Both the position numbers and the translations under genes were made by a program. From CAYQUO01 sp964420835 (GTDB lineage Bacteria > Chloroflexota > Anaerolineae > Anaerolineales > Anaerolineaceae): a stretch of 44,618 nt of DNA. Every line of letters starts with the position of its first letter. Positions within the stretch are counted from its first letter, which is position 1. Where the stretch lies: positions 1 to 44,618 of the forward strand of contig CAYQUO010000022.1 of the NCBI GenBank assembly GCA_964420835.1, in the 5' to 3' direction. Shown piece after piece: positions 26,709 through 35,517 of the stretch. The notes beneath the pieces were generated by a model. The model saw only the letters and a list, made by a program, of their open reading frames with translations, did not search any database and was not told where the DNA came from.

Positions 26709-27596
26709 ATGAGAATAAAACCATTTATCGTTCCAATGATCGTAATATTGTCAACGATTGTAATATATTCCTGCAGACTTCCCATATCCATTAACAAGAT
26801 CCTCGATTCAGAGCCGCCAACCACAAAACCGGCGCAGGAAAATACCCAACCGTCAGAACCACAACCTCCACAACCCGTGGAACAACCACAGGTTCAAGAA
26901 GCGCAGCCTGCAATCGTTCCCGATGTCAACTATGAAGGGGTGAGCTTTGCCTATGATCATTCTCTTGCAGCGGGTGTTGACATTTCCCAGGTGGCAAGTC
27001 AGGTTTACCCGGATGCTCCAGATTGGTCCAACGAAACCGCGCACCTCGAATTTGAATTCAAGGGTTATCCACTACAAGAAACCTTCCATAAGCCTGCCCT
27101 GTACATATATTCAGCATCTGATCTTCAGAATACACAAACGGGAACCGATACATTGGAAAAACTGGCATTTTTTTTACAAAAAAGGCCTGTCACCCTGGCA
27201 GAAGACGATTCCATCCCTTTGCTGCCGTTCTTTAATGCCGCCCAATTCATGCAAGCCCGGATCGCTTATCCCGATTTCCAGAATGGCACGGGTGTACGCT
27301 TCGTATCCCAATACGGTCAGGGAGCCTGGCCCATTAACAACCATGACATGTTCTACACATATCAAGGATTAACCAGGGATCAGCAATACTACATCTCGGC
27401 AATTTTTCCTGTTGGTCATCCCACTCTGCCCCCAACCGGAGATAACATCCCCTGGGATGACTGGGGAGCTTTTTCCGATAATTTCCGGACATATATTATG
27501 GAAGCCGAGACTGCCCTGGACCGGCAGCCGGATCAAAGTTTTACCCCCAGCCTGGTTTCCCTCGATGAAATCATCCATTCTTTGCAGGTTCATTGA
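26709..27596 (+). CDS. Predicted lipoprotein of unknown function
   Basis: 295 residues. A signal peptide ends at Cys22 (IYSC), an imperfect lipobox. A Pro/Gln/Glu-rich linker (about 32-70) follows, then a globular domain with VNYEGVSFAYDHSLAAGVDISQV and repeated aromatic residues. I do not recognise the domain. The linker and lipobox indicate an extracytoplasmic, membrane-anchored protein, a common layout in Anaerolineae. An AAGGAG ribosome site lies 8-9 bp before the ATG. It follows dgt and precedes greA, whose promoter overlaps the region just after its stop. Confidence 0.8.
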   Translation: MRIKPFIVPMIVILSTIVIYSCRLPISINKILDSEPPTTKPAQENTQPSEPQPPQPVEQPQVQEAQPAIVPDVNYEGVSFAYDHSLAAGVDISQVASQVYPDAPDWSNETAHLEFEFKGYPLQETFHKPALYIYSASDLQNTQTGTDTLEKLAFFLQKRPVTLAEDDSIPLLPFFNAAQFMQARIAYPDFQNGTGVRFVSQYGQGAWPINNHDMFYTYQGLTRDQQYYISAIFPVGHPTLPPTGDNIPWDDWGAFSDNFRTYIMEAETALDRQPDQSFTPSLVSLDEIIHSLQVH

Positions 27597-27627
27597 CGTT
27601 GTAGAAAAAAGATCCCAGGCGACCGTA

Positions 27628-27636
27628 TGTTAGAAT
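27628..27636 (+). promoter_or_regulatory. Extended -10 promoter of greA
   Basis: TGTTAGAAT lies 31 bp before the greA ATG, giving a predicted start near 27643 and a leader of about 24 nt. No -35 at proper spacing is seen. A TTGACG at 27593 is 32 bp too far upstream to pair with it. Confidence 0.42.
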
Positions 27637-27666
27637 AAGGGCACCTTGTAATCTTACGAATAACCC

Positions 27667-28137
27667 ATGAACCAGGACGAACACTATTTAACATCTGAAG
27701 GGGCGGCCAAACTTCGTCTGGAACTTGAGACGCTGAAAGGTCCGGGACGCGAAGAGCTTGCCAAGCGACTTCGTGCAGCCATCCAACAAGGAGACCTGGC
27801 CGAAAATGCCGATTACACGGCGGCAAAAGAAGATCAGGCTTTTCTGGAGGGACGGGTCCTGGAACTGGAAACCATCCTGCGCAATGCCATTATCATCGAT
27901 GACATGGTCAGAAAGCCGGACGAGGTGGGTATCGGGTCTCATATCACCATCCAGGAGCCAGGATTCCCACCGGAAACATATCACATGGTCGGCCCCAAGG
28001 AGGCAGACCCTGCCAATGGCCGGATCTCCCATGAATCGCCGATCGGAAGGGCATTGCTGGGTCGAAAAAAGGGCGAAACGGTGTCAGCCGACACTCCTGC
28101 AGGATCGATCCACTTTAAGATCCTGAAAATCGAATAG
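27667..28137 (+). CDS. greA: Transcription elongation factor GreA
   Basis: Rescues backtracked RNA polymerase by stimulating transcript cleavage. The 156-aa protein has the usual length, with an N-terminal coiled coil (YLTSEGAAKLRLELETLK) and the acidic tip GDLAENADYTAAKE, whose Asp and Glu coordinate the catalytic Mg in GreA. The C-terminal FKBP-like domain contains ISHESPIGRALLGRKKGE. Single-gene unit with its own -10 element upstream and a strong intrinsic terminator 20 bp after the stop. Confidence 0.97.
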   Translation: MNQDEHYLTSEGAAKLRLELETLKGPGREELAKRLRAAIQQGDLAENADYTAAKEDQAFLEGRVLELETILRNAIIIDDMVRKPDEVGIGSHITIQEPGFPPETYHMVGPKEADPANGRISHESPIGRALLGRKKGETVSADTPAGSIHFKILKIE

Positions 28138-28157
28138 ATTGTCCGGTTTAATAATTT

Positions 28158-28192
28158 CAGCCCCATTGGATTCCAGTGGGGCTGATTGTTTT
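28158..28192 (+). terminator. Intrinsic terminator after greA
   Basis: The arms CAGCCCCATTGG (28158-28169) and CCAGTGGGGCTG (28173-28184) pair over 12 bp with one G-T wobble and a 3-nt loop, followed by ATTGTTTT. On the other strand the hairpin is followed by AAATTATT, so it is weak there. It separates convergent greA and the membrane protein gene at 28209. Confidence 0.85.
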
Positions 28193-28208
28193 CGGAATGG
28201 CAAAATGG

Positions 28209-29261
28209 CTACATTTTTCTCCAGACGGTCAACTCAATCGACACATGATCAAAATAGCTGTTTGGTGGTAATGCACTCTGACCATAAGCCATATCCACAA
28301 GTTTTGCTTCCATTTGAAGAGCCTCGGTCTCAAGCAGGATGCGTTCATTTGGACGCATAAGGATCGGTTCACCTTTCGACATCAATCGCTGCCGAATTGT
28401 CTGATCATTGAAGGCGTGTTCGCTCATAAGGACCTTCGTTACCGTCTGAATATCATTCTTGTCAAATAGCCATACTTCCAGGGCGGTAACCTTTTTTGGG
28501 CTGCCGACACCAATAATATCCGATATGCCTGAACCGCATTCACCAAGGAATTCTCCGTTCGGGGCGTCCACACTGAAAGAATCGTCATAACTGTCGTCTC
28601 CAAGCTGGTATGTTGTTACAAATTGCCCAACGGCAACTTCCTGCTCGATCGTCGCCAGGGTTTCTTCCGGCTCGATAGGATAGGTGGATACGGGCTGAGG
28701 GGTAAGCTGCTTCGTAGTTCTTGTACCCTTCCGTAAAACCAGCACATAGACAAGAGCAGCCCCAATAACCAGCATAAGACCACAGAACACCACCAGCAAT
28801 AGAATCGGGCTTATTCCCTCCCTGGTCTTTGGCTCCACAGTCGGTAAAAGAAGCGGAACGGATGTAGCCCCCGCCTGGGGAGTGCCCTCAGCCACACCTG
28901 TCTGTGGTTGCGCCTGGGGAAGGGTGACAACAGCCCCGGCGATTGCACCAAATTCCTGTATTTGGGTGCTGTTCAATTTTGGATCCCTCGAAAGAGTATC
29001 CAGAATCGATTTTGCATCCAGGCCAATTTCCTTATAGCGGGATACCGCCCGATCCCCGTCCTTGTCAAGGGAATAGGCTTGAATGGCCATCCTGAGGTAA
29101 TCTTCCTTCAGATCCATTCGAAGATCGGATGCGGACGCATCGGTCCATTCTACTGGGAAAACCATCCAGCCCAGTATGGGCAGTCCGATAATCAACCCCA
29201 CAACCAGGCCAGCTACGAATATCACCAGTGGTTTGGAAAACACCTGTCTCAGTTTATCCAT
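28209..29261 (-). CDS. Membrane-anchored protein of unknown function with two transmembrane helices
   Basis: 350 residues from the ATG at 29261, chosen because GGAGG lies nine bases upstream; an earlier ATG at 29294 has no such site. A first helix (about 10-32) is followed by a segment that mentions no known motif (LRMDLKEDYLRMAIQAYSLDKDGDRAVSRYKE). Then come a Pro/Gln/Thr linker and a second helix (SPILLLVVFCGLMLVIGAALVYVLVL). The C-terminal half (about 225-350) contains DVWLFDKNDIQTVTKV-like strands (EVWLFDKNDIQTVTKVLMSEH) and may be a beta-rich domain. I do not recognise it. It has its own promoter and lies downstream of topA. Confidence 0.8.
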   Translation of the reverse strand: MDKLRQVFSKPLVIFVAGLVVGLIIGLPILGWMVFPVEWTDASASDLRMDLKEDYLRMAIQAYSLDKDGDRAVSRYKEIGLDAKSILDTLSRDPKLNSTQIQEFGAIAGAVVTLPQAQPQTGVAEGTPQAGATSVPLLLPTVEPKTREGISPILLLVVFCGLMLVIGAALVYVLVLRKGTRTTKQLTPQPVSTYPIEPEETLATIEQEVAVGQFVTTYQLGDDSYDDSFSVDAPNGEFLGECGSGISDIIGVGSPKKVTALEVWLFDKNDIQTVTKVLMSEHAFNDQTIRQRLMSKGEPILMRPNERILLETEALQMEAKLVDMAYGQSALPPNSYFDHVSIELTVWRKM

Positions 29262-29312
29262 CTTCACGTTCCTCCATCCATGGCGGACAGGCAATTCCCG
29301 CCGCTTGGATTG

Positions 29313-29341
29313 ATTGTAGAATACCTCATTAAAGAATGCAA
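29313..29341 (-). promoter_or_regulatory. Sigma70-type promoter of the 28209-29261 gene
   Basis: On the minus strand TTGCAT (29341-29336) and TACAAT (29318-29313) are separated by 17 bp. The start point would be near 29306, leaving a 45-nt leader with GGAGG before the ATG at 29261. Confidence 0.6.
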
Positions 29342-29362
29342 TTACAATCCACGGTGCAAGGA

Positions 29363-31669
29363 TTATGCCGTTTCAATCGATAAACCTTCTACTTGTTCAA
29401 CCAGGAAAGTTTCACTGCACTTCAGGCATTGAACTTCCCGTTTATTGGCAATGACCAGCAACCCACCGCAACTGGGGCAGACAGCTGGGACAGGCCGTTT
29501 CCAACTTGTAAAGTTACAGGCTGGATAATTGGCACAACCGAAGAAAATTCGGCCCTTGCGAGTCTTCCTAAGGACTATCTCCCCGCCATCTTCAGGGCAT
29601 TGAACCCCGATCTTTTCAAGCCATGCTTCCGTGTGCCGGCAAGCCGGGAAATTACTGCAAGAGATGAATTTGCCATATCTTCCCCAGCGGGTTACCAGTT
29701 CATGGCCGCACTCCGGACAGGAACGGCCAATCTTTTCAAGTTCCAACTTGTTTACCGGCATCTCTTCCTGCGCTCGTTTGAGGAGAGGTTCAAAGGTGGA
29801 GTAAAAATCACGCATCAGATCCACCCACTTACGGTCTCCGGAGGCGATCGTATCCAATCCGGCTTCCATGTTGGAAGTAAAACCGGTGTCAACGATGTTC
29901 GCGAAATACTGAACCAGCAGATCGTTCACCAGTTCGCCTGTCTCGGTTGGAGACAGACGACGACCTTCCCTTAAAACATACCCCCTGTCTTGAATCGTTG
30001 AGAGGATCGGCGCATAAGTCGATGGGCGACCAATACCGTACTCTTCAAGAATCTGTACAAGAGAGGCTTCTGTAAAGCGTGGGGGTGGTTGGGTGAAATG
30101 CTGTTCAGGGATCAGGCGGATCAGTTCCTGAATTTGGCCCTCGCTTAGGCCTTCCGGAATGCGCACTTCTTCTGATTCCTCGGTTTTCACATCTTCATCA
30201 TGGCTCTCTTCATAGATCACAAGATAGCCGGGAAACTTGAGTGTCGATCCGGAAGCCCGAAGCAGGTATTCATGAGTGGCGGTCTTTCCCAGAACTTCTA
30301 CAGTCTGCGTATCAAAAAGGGCTGTTTCCATCTGGCAAGCCACGAAACGCTGCCAAATGATCTGATACAGGCGAAACTGATCCCGGCTCAAAAAATCCTT
30401 GAGCGTCTCAGGAGCCCGCAGAGTGGATGTCGGTCGAATTGTTTCATGGGCTTCCTGGGCTCCTTTTGCCCTGGTTTTATAAACAATCGGCTTCTCAGGC
30501 AGGTAATCCTTTCCGAACCTGCCCAGAATGTAATCCCTGACCTCTGCCATAGCCATGTCGGAAATATTTGTCGAATCGGTCCGCATATAGGTGATTAGAC
30601 CGGTGCTGCCACCCTCACCAACATCTATCCCTTCATAAAGTTGCTGAGCCAGGGCCATTGTCCGTTTTGCCGTGTAGCCGAGGCGACGAGAAGCCTCCTG
30701 TTGCAAAGTACTGGTGATAAATGGCGGTAAGGGTTTCCGGCGTCGTTCGCCTTTTTTTATTCGGCTAATGGCATAATCCGCCTTTTCCATGTCGGCAAGG
30801 ATCCCCTCAATGACGCCTTGTGTGGGCAGGTCCGGTTCCTTGTCATCGATTTTGCTCAGTTTGGCGATAAAAGTGGATTTGACCTTATCGGGTTTAAACT
30901 CGGCTTCGATGCTCCAATATTCCTGTGGGATGAAAGCCCTGATCTCACGTTCCCGTTCAACGATCAAACGCAGCACCACCGATTGAACCCTGCCCGCGGA
31001 TAAACGGCCGCGTACTTTTTCCCACAATAGTGGGCTAATGCTGTAACCAACAATCCGGTCAAGTACACGCCTGGCCTGTTGCGCATTCACCAGATTCATA
31101 TTAATCCCGCGCGGATGGGTGAAGGCCTCCGTGATCGCAGGTGCAGTAATCTCATGAAACACAACCCTTTTGGATGTGCTCGGACTTATGTTTGCTGCTT
31201 CCAGCAAATGCCAGGCAATGGCTTCACCTTCCCGGTCAGGGTCGGTCGCCAGGTATACTACTTCCGCCTTTTTCACCAGTTCCTGCAATTCCTTGACGAC
31301 CGGCCGTTTCTCGTTGGGCACTCGATAGCGGGGCTGAAAATCATGTTCCAGATCTACAGACAGCTGGCTGCGCAGCAGGTCGCGCACATGTCCAACGGAT
31401 GCGCGTACCGTGTATTCTTTACCAAGGAAGCGCCCCACCGTTCGAGCCTTGGCCGGTGATTCCACAATCACCAGTTTTCCAGATCTTTCCGGTTTTTTCT
31501 TTTCAGGAGCAGTCATTCCTTCGTGGGCTTCAGTTCTCCCAATCCGGTAAATTTTTACACCGCACACCGGGCAAAGGCCATGGGTAACGGGCGTTCCTGA
31601 GTTATTAAAATCTGCCACAGGGTCTTTAATTTCCCGCTTTGTTCTGCACTTGACACAATAGGCTTCCAC
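29363..31669 (-). CDS. topA: DNA topoisomerase I with N-terminal DUF5679-like zinc ribbon
   Basis: Type IA topoisomerase that relaxes negative supercoils. Residues 1-45 form an extra zinc ribbon (Cys5, Cys8, Cys33, Cys36) like DUF5679. The TOPRIM domain follows with LVIVESPAKA (Glu70) and DPDREGEA (Asp143, Asp145, Glu148). The catalytic Tyr361 is in TYMRTDSTN. The C-terminus carries topoisomerase zinc fingers. The first is CPECG...CSNFPAC and the last is CPSCG...CLKC, but the middle one begins CPEDGG, with Asp in place of the second Cys. The GTG start at 31669 has AGGAGG eight bases upstream, overlapping the manC stop. Last of the ffh-topA gene string. Confidence 0.96.
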   Translation of the reverse strand: MEAYCVKCRTKREIKDPVADFNNSGTPVTHGLCPVCGVKIYRIGRTEAHEGMTAPEKKKPERSGKLVIVESPAKARTVGRFLGKEYTVRASVGHVRDLLRSQLSVDLEHDFQPRYRVPNEKRPVVKELQELVKKAEVVYLATDPDREGEAIAWHLLEAANISPSTSKRVVFHEITAPAITEAFTHPRGINMNLVNAQQARRVLDRIVGYSISPLLWEKVRGRLSAGRVQSVVLRLIVEREREIRAFIPQEYWSIEAEFKPDKVKSTFIAKLSKIDDKEPDLPTQGVIEGILADMEKADYAISRIKKGERRRKPLPPFITSTLQQEASRRLGYTAKRTMALAQQLYEGIDVGEGGSTGLITYMRTDSTNISDMAMAEVRDYILGRFGKDYLPEKPIVYKTRAKGAQEAHETIRPTSTLRAPETLKDFLSRDQFRLYQIIWQRFVACQMETALFDTQTVEVLGKTATHEYLLRASGSTLKFPGYLVIYEESHDEDVKTEESEEVRIPEGLSEGQIQELIRLIPEQHFTQPPPRFTEASLVQILEEYGIGRPSTYAPILSTIQDRGYVLREGRRLSPTETGELVNDLLVQYFANIVDTGFTSNMEAGLDTIASGDRKWVDLMRDFYSTFEPLLKRAQEEMPVNKLELEKIGRSCPECGHELVTRWGRYGKFISCSNFPACRHTEAWLEKIGVQCPEDGGEIVLRKTRKGRIFFGCANYPACNFTSWKRPVPAVCPSCGGLLVIANKREVQCLKCSETFLVEQVEGLSIETA

Positions 31670-31681
31670 GTTTGAAACCTC

Positions 31682-32773
31682 CTACAAATATTCGGTTTTT
31701 CCGTTCGCCTGTAAACGGTCCACAATCTCCCGCACACTTTGGGCTTTTTCCCTATGACAAACCAGTATTGCGTTGCCGGTATTCACAATAATGAGGTCCT
31801 TCACACCGATTGTTACCAAAAGACATTCCTTGTTCTCGCTGGCAAGCAGCGATCTGCTGGTTTCCAGGCCCAAGTGTTGGGTATTCATGATGATATTGCC
31901 ATTTTCGTCTGCTGGCAAGACCTCGAAAAGGGATTCCCAACTGCCTACATCATTCCAACCCAGCTTTTTTGCTTCCAGCACCACCACGTTCCGGGCTTTT
32001 TCCATGATGCCATAATCAATGGTTTGAGGCTTGATGGTTTGCCAAACCGTTGAAAGGGTCTCTTCAAAATTACTTCCCGTCAGTCCGGCTTCGACCAGCC
32101 CCAACTGTGCGAATAGTTCGGGCATTAACCGATTGATCTCTTCCAATATGGCATCAACTTTCCAAATGAACATTCCGGAATTCCAGTTATGGTCACCCCG
32201 CTTAAGCATATCCTTGGCACTGGCAAGGTCTGGTTTCTCTGTAAACCGCACCACCCTGTAAGCCACATTATTCTCATAAACACCATCCTCGCCGCCTTTC
32301 TGGATATAGCCATAGCCGGTGGATGGGTACGTAGGCTGGATCCCAAGAGTGACCAGAAGGTTTTCCTTGGCAGCCGCCCTTGCAGACCAAAGAAGTTCAT
32401 GGAATAGTGCCACATTCTGAATGTAATGATCTGCAGTGAGAACAGCCATGATCGCTTCTGGATCCCGGTGCTTGAGAACCACGGCAGCCAGGCCGACAAC
32501 GGATGCAGTTCCACGGGGCTTTGGCTCCAGGATGTAATTATCCTTGGGTATTTCCGGACATTGGCTCATTAAGGCTTCAGCCTGGTCACGAACCGTAACA
32601 ACAAGGATGTTCGAATGAGGAATCAACCCTTGCAGGCGATCGACAGCCATCTGGAAAAGGGTCCTTCCTCCTTCCAGATTCAACATCTGTTTTGGGAAAG
32701 CCTGCCGGGAGAGTGGCCACAGCCTCGTCCCGCCACCCCCGGCCATGATCACAGCGTAATAATGGTCACCCAT
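31682..32773 (-). CDS. manC: Mannose-1-phosphate guanylyltransferase
   Basis: Makes GDP-mannose from mannose 1-phosphate and GTP. The 363-aa protein has the nucleotidyltransferase signature AGGGGTRLWPLSR (11-23) with FPKQ directly after, then LEPKPRGTASVVGLAA, as in ManC. There is no C-terminal isomerase cupin, so it is the monofunctional type. The ATG at 32773 overlaps the end of dprA by 8 bp, and I prefer it to an in-frame start at 32818 inside dprA. It supplies GDP-mannose, a precursor for polyprenyl-phosphate mannose donors, and so may serve the glycan genes elsewhere in the window. It lies in a housekeeping string. Confidence 0.93.
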   Translation of the reverse strand: MGDHYYAVIMAGGGGTRLWPLSRQAFPKQMLNLEGGRTLFQMAVDRLQGLIPHSNILVVTVRDQAEALMSQCPEIPKDNYILEPKPRGTASVVGLAAVVLKHRDPEAIMAVLTADHYIQNVALFHELLWSARAAAKENLLVTLGIQPTYPSTGYGYIQKGGEDGVYENNVAYRVVRFTEKPDLASAKDMLKRGDHNWNSGMFIWKVDAILEEINRLMPELFAQLGLVEAGLTGSNFEETLSTVWQTIKPQTIDYGIMEKARNVVVLEAKKLGWNDVGSWESLFEVLPADENGNIIMNTQHLGLETSRSLLASENKECLLVTIGVKDLIIVNTGNAILVCHREKAQSVREIVDRLQANGKTEYL

Positions 32774-33884
32774 GATCCTCCACCTCGTAAACTCCAGGAG
32801 TTTCCCTGGCAACAACATAATTCATTCCCCCCACCTGCCTGACCAGACCTTTAAGTTCCATCATTGTTAATGTTGCGGTCACGTTGTCAATTGATAAGCC
32901 TGAAAGCGACCTGATCTCATCAATATGAATTGGTTCTTGGCCAAGAACTTGTAAAAGAGCATGCTCCACCGCATCTGCCGGGATCAATCTGCGGGCTGCC
33001 TGCTGGTATGACGCGCGTTCAATCTCAAATACCTCGAGCACCTCTTCCACTTTCAGCAGCGGCCTTGCGCCCTGTTGGATCAGACGGTTTGTCCCCTGGC
33101 TTTGCGGGGCATGCATACTTCCGGGCACTGCAAACACCTCCCTTCCCTGCTCAGCGGCAAAAGTTGCCGTAATGAGTGCACCGCTCTTTTCACCGGCTTC
33201 AACGACCACCGTGGCTGCACTCAATCCCGAAATGATCCTGTTGCGTGGAGGGAAATTGATGCCATCGGGAGGTGTGCCGGGGGCATAATCGCTGCACAGG
33301 GCTCCATTACATAAGATCCGCTCGGCAAGCTTGCGGTGTTCAGGTGGGTAAACCCGGTCAACCCCGTTGCCCAAAATGGCCAGCGTACGGCCTCCGGATG
33401 CCAGCGAACTGTCGTGTGCTACAGCATCCACCCCTCTTGCCAGACCGCTGACCACCGTAATGCCATTTTGAGCCAGGCAGTGGGAAAGCTCTTGGGCAAT
33501 CTGCCTGCCATAAACAGACATCCGGCGTGTGCCCACAACCGCCACTGCCCAATCATCCTCCGGTTGGAGTTCACCACGGACGTAAAGGACTGGCGGCGGC
33601 TGGTCGATCTCCTTCAGGCGCCGTGGATAGGCTTCCTCATCCCAGGTCATTACCTGGATCTTCTGCTGTTGGATGTTATCCCAAACGTGTTCCAGGTTCA
33701 CACCCTTGCGCACCTGGGTCAGATTATCCAGCACCTTGGGAGGCAAACCCGCACTTTGTAATGCATCCAACGGGGCATGCCATGCCACCTGCAGGTCACC
33801 AAAATAATTTATCAGGTTTCGCAGGCGTACGGCCCCGATCCCACGCACCAGGTTAAAACCGACCCAATAGGCTTTCGGCTCCAT
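32766..33884 (-). CDS. dprA: DNA processing protein DprA (DNA uptake/recombination mediator)
   Basis: 372 residues. A short N-terminal helical region is followed by the Rossmann-type DprA fold with VVGTRRMSVYGRQ, SGLARGVDAVAH and LGNGVDRVYPPEHRKLAERI. A C-terminal winged-helix domain (about 300-360, HIDEIRSLSGLSIDNVTATL) follows. DprA loads RecA on incoming single-stranded DNA during natural transformation; many non-competent bacteria also keep it. Lies between rimM (9 bp gap) and manC (8 bp overlap). No other competence genes are in view. Confidence 0.94.
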   Translation of the reverse strand: MEPKAYWVGFNLVRGIGAVRLRNLINYFGDLQVAWHAPLDALQSAGLPPKVLDNLTQVRKGVNLEHVWDNIQQQKIQVMTWDEEAYPRRLKEIDQPPPVLYVRGELQPEDDWAVAVVGTRRMSVYGRQIAQELSHCLAQNGITVVSGLARGVDAVAHDSSLASGGRTLAILGNGVDRVYPPEHRKLAERILCNGALCSDYAPGTPPDGINFPPRNRIISGLSAATVVVEAGEKSGALITATFAAEQGREVFAVPGSMHAPQSQGTNRLIQQGARPLLKVEEVLEVFEIERASYQQAARRLIPADAVEHALLQVLGQEPIHIDEIRSLSGLSIDNVTATLTMMELKGLVRQVGGMNYVVARETPGVYEVEDHG

Positions 33885-33893
33885 GGATGCCTG

Positions 33894-34454
33894 TTAGGAA
33901 TACCATTCCGGAAGGCGAACTGTGATCGTCCGCGCTTTTAGATCGACCTGCCGGATAACCGATTCAATATCCGGGAGCAGTATTTCACCCCCATCTTCCT
34001 TACGAACAATATAGACATCATTCGCGCCAGTTTCAAGGATCTCAACCACTACCCCAATGGCGGTGCCATCCTCGCCAATCGCCGTTAAACCGATGATCTG
34101 ATGAAAGTAATATTCCCCGTTAGGCAGAACAGGCAAGTCAGTGGACCGAACATAAAGCACTTTGTTTCGAAGCGCTTCTACTGCTTCGTAATCATCATAC
34201 CCTTCGAACGCGATTAACCCTCCCCCTGTTATCTTTCTTATTGAACTGATCTTGAGCGGAAGATGATCATCCCCTGCAAAAACTGTTTTCCCAACCCGAA
34301 GTCGCTCAGGAAAATCGGTCAGGATATCCATGCGCATCTCCCCTCGGGTTGCGTGGGGGCGCCTTATTTTCCCCACCGCCAAGAATACAGGCTCGCCAGT
34401 ATGCGGCGAGCCCGTTGTCACTGTCCTTTTTTTCCTTGGGTGCTCAGATGCCAT
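33894..34454 (-). CDS. rimM: Ribosome maturation factor RimM
   Basis: Assists 30S head assembly by binding S19. The 186-aa protein shows VGKIRRPHATRGEMRMDILTDFPERL, the usual N-terminal RimM pattern, and a C-terminal PRC-barrel domain with GEYYFHQIIGLTA and ILLPDIESVIRQVDL. The start at 34454 follows the khpA stop by one base (TAAG then ATG); a reading from 34541 would run through khpA. The order rpsP, khpA, rimM is widely conserved in bacteria and supports the call. Confidence 0.95.
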   Translation of the reverse strand: MASEHPRKKRTVTTGSPHTGEPVFLAVGKIRRPHATRGEMRMDILTDFPERLRVGKTVFAGDDHLPLKISSIRKITGGGLIAFEGYDDYEAVEALRNKVLYVRSTDLPVLPNGEYYFHQIIGLTAIGEDGTAIGVVVEILETGANDVYIVRKEDGGEILLPDIESVIRQVDLKARTITVRLPEWYS

Positions 34455-34455
34455 C

Positions 34456-34692
34456 TTACCGGGGTTCCGCCACATCAAGTATGGCCTGCTTTTGTTCGCG
34501 GGCAGCCGCCACCCGGAGCAAAACCCGCATTGCATTGGCAACCCGTCCGTTCTTGCCGATCACCCGGCCCATATCCTCCCGGGCAACTCGGAGTTCAAGG
34601 CGGACTTTGTTGCCAAATCGTTCTTCCCGGACATTTACCTGGCTCTGGTCGTCAACCAATGATACTGCAATATATTCAATTAACTCTTTCAA
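34456..34692 (-). CDS. khpA: KH-domain RNA-binding protein KhpA
   Basis: 78 residues, a single KH domain with the GxxG loop in RVIGKNGRVANAMRVLLRVA. It binds RNA in the cytosol, often with KhpB, and affects cell division and envelope growth in Gram-positive bacteria. The start is a TTG at 34692 with AAAGGAG five bases upstream. Its stop is separated from rimM by a single base. Its place between rpsP and rimM is the classic genomic context. Confidence 0.95.
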   Translation of the reverse strand: MKELIEYIAVSLVDDQSQVNVREERFGNKVRLELRVAREDMGRVIGKNGRVANAMRVLLRVAAAREQKQAILDVAEPR

Positions 34693-34740
34693 CGGAGCTC
34701 CTTTCCCGCCCTGGTGGGTCGTCAGGCATTTGTACCGGTA

Positions 34741-35397
34741 CTAGTCGGGTTTTTCATCAGTTGGTTTTTCTTCCATGCCCGCTTCGGATTCCACTGGTGG
34801 CTTATCCTGCTCCGTTTCTTCAGAAGTCGCCTCTCCAGTTTCTGCTTCTGTCTCCGGTTCCGGTGCTGCATTTTCCATTTCAGTGGCCATTTCCACTGCT
34901 TCTCCTGACACAGGCTCTGCGGGCTTTTCTTCCTTCCCCGGTTTGGCCGCTTTCTCTTCTTTACCTTGTGCAGGCTCGGAAGCGGTTTTTACCTCTTTGG
35001 GAACTTTACCATCGGAAGCAGGCTTCTCTGCTGTTGGTTTTGCAGCGGCTTTTTTCCCAGCAGCCGCCCGTGCATCGGAAACTCGTTTTTCCATGACACC
35101 TTTTGCCTCCACCAGCAATGCCTCCACAGTTTCACCCCCTTTAAAGCGTTCAAACCGGTCGATCAACCCAATGCTGTTGAAAAGCTTGACAACCGATTCA
35201 CTGGGCTGGGCTCCATTGCTCATCCAATGATAGATACGGTCTTCCTTGACCTCCAGCGTGGAAGGGTGTGTTCGTGGGTTGTAATACCCCACAATCTCCA
35301 GGTATCGCCCGTCGCGCGGGCTTTCCTTGTCGGCAACTACCAGTCGAAAGCTGGCCTGTTTTTTCATTCCAGTGCGTCTTAATCGAATGCGAACCAT
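34741..35397 (-). CDS. rpsP: 30S ribosomal protein S16 with ~125-residue acidic C-terminal extension
   Basis: Residues 1-89 are a normal S16 (MVRIRLRRTGMKKQASFRLV, GRYLEIVGYYNPRTHPSTLE). Typical S16 ends at about 80-90 residues. Here a further ~125 follow: a Lys/Ala-rich part, then a Glu/Pro/Thr-rich tail (AEPVSGEAVEMATEMENAAP and on). The tail is low-complexity and probably disordered. The frame is clearly open and in phase with the S16 core, so it is a real extension, not a misread. First downstream gene after ffh, with GAGGAG nine bases before the ATG. Confidence 0.95.
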   Translation of the reverse strand: MVRIRLRRTGMKKQASFRLVVADKESPRDGRYLEIVGYYNPRTHPSTLEVKEDRIYHWMSNGAQPSESVVKLFNSIGLIDRFERFKGGETVEALLVEAKGVMEKRVSDARAAAGKKAAAKPTAEKPASDGKVPKEVKTASEPAQGKEEKAAKPGKEEKPAEPVSGEAVEMATEMENAAPEPETEAETGEATSEETEQDKPPVESEAGMEEKPTDEKPD

Positions 35398-35517
35398 CGA
35401 AAGTTTCTCCTCTTTTCTTTCATCCCATATTGAACATCAAAAGTAATGGCTATGGCAGGTCATGGCTGTCAGAGGTGGGCGCAGAAGGGGGCGCCAGAGC
35501 ACAACCAGTCTCCTTTC

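Noticed and set aside
20196..28137. Signs of CRISPR, tRNA genes or attachment sites near housekeeping genes
   Set aside because: No repeated spacers, cloverleaf-like segments or direct repeats were seen in these spacers.
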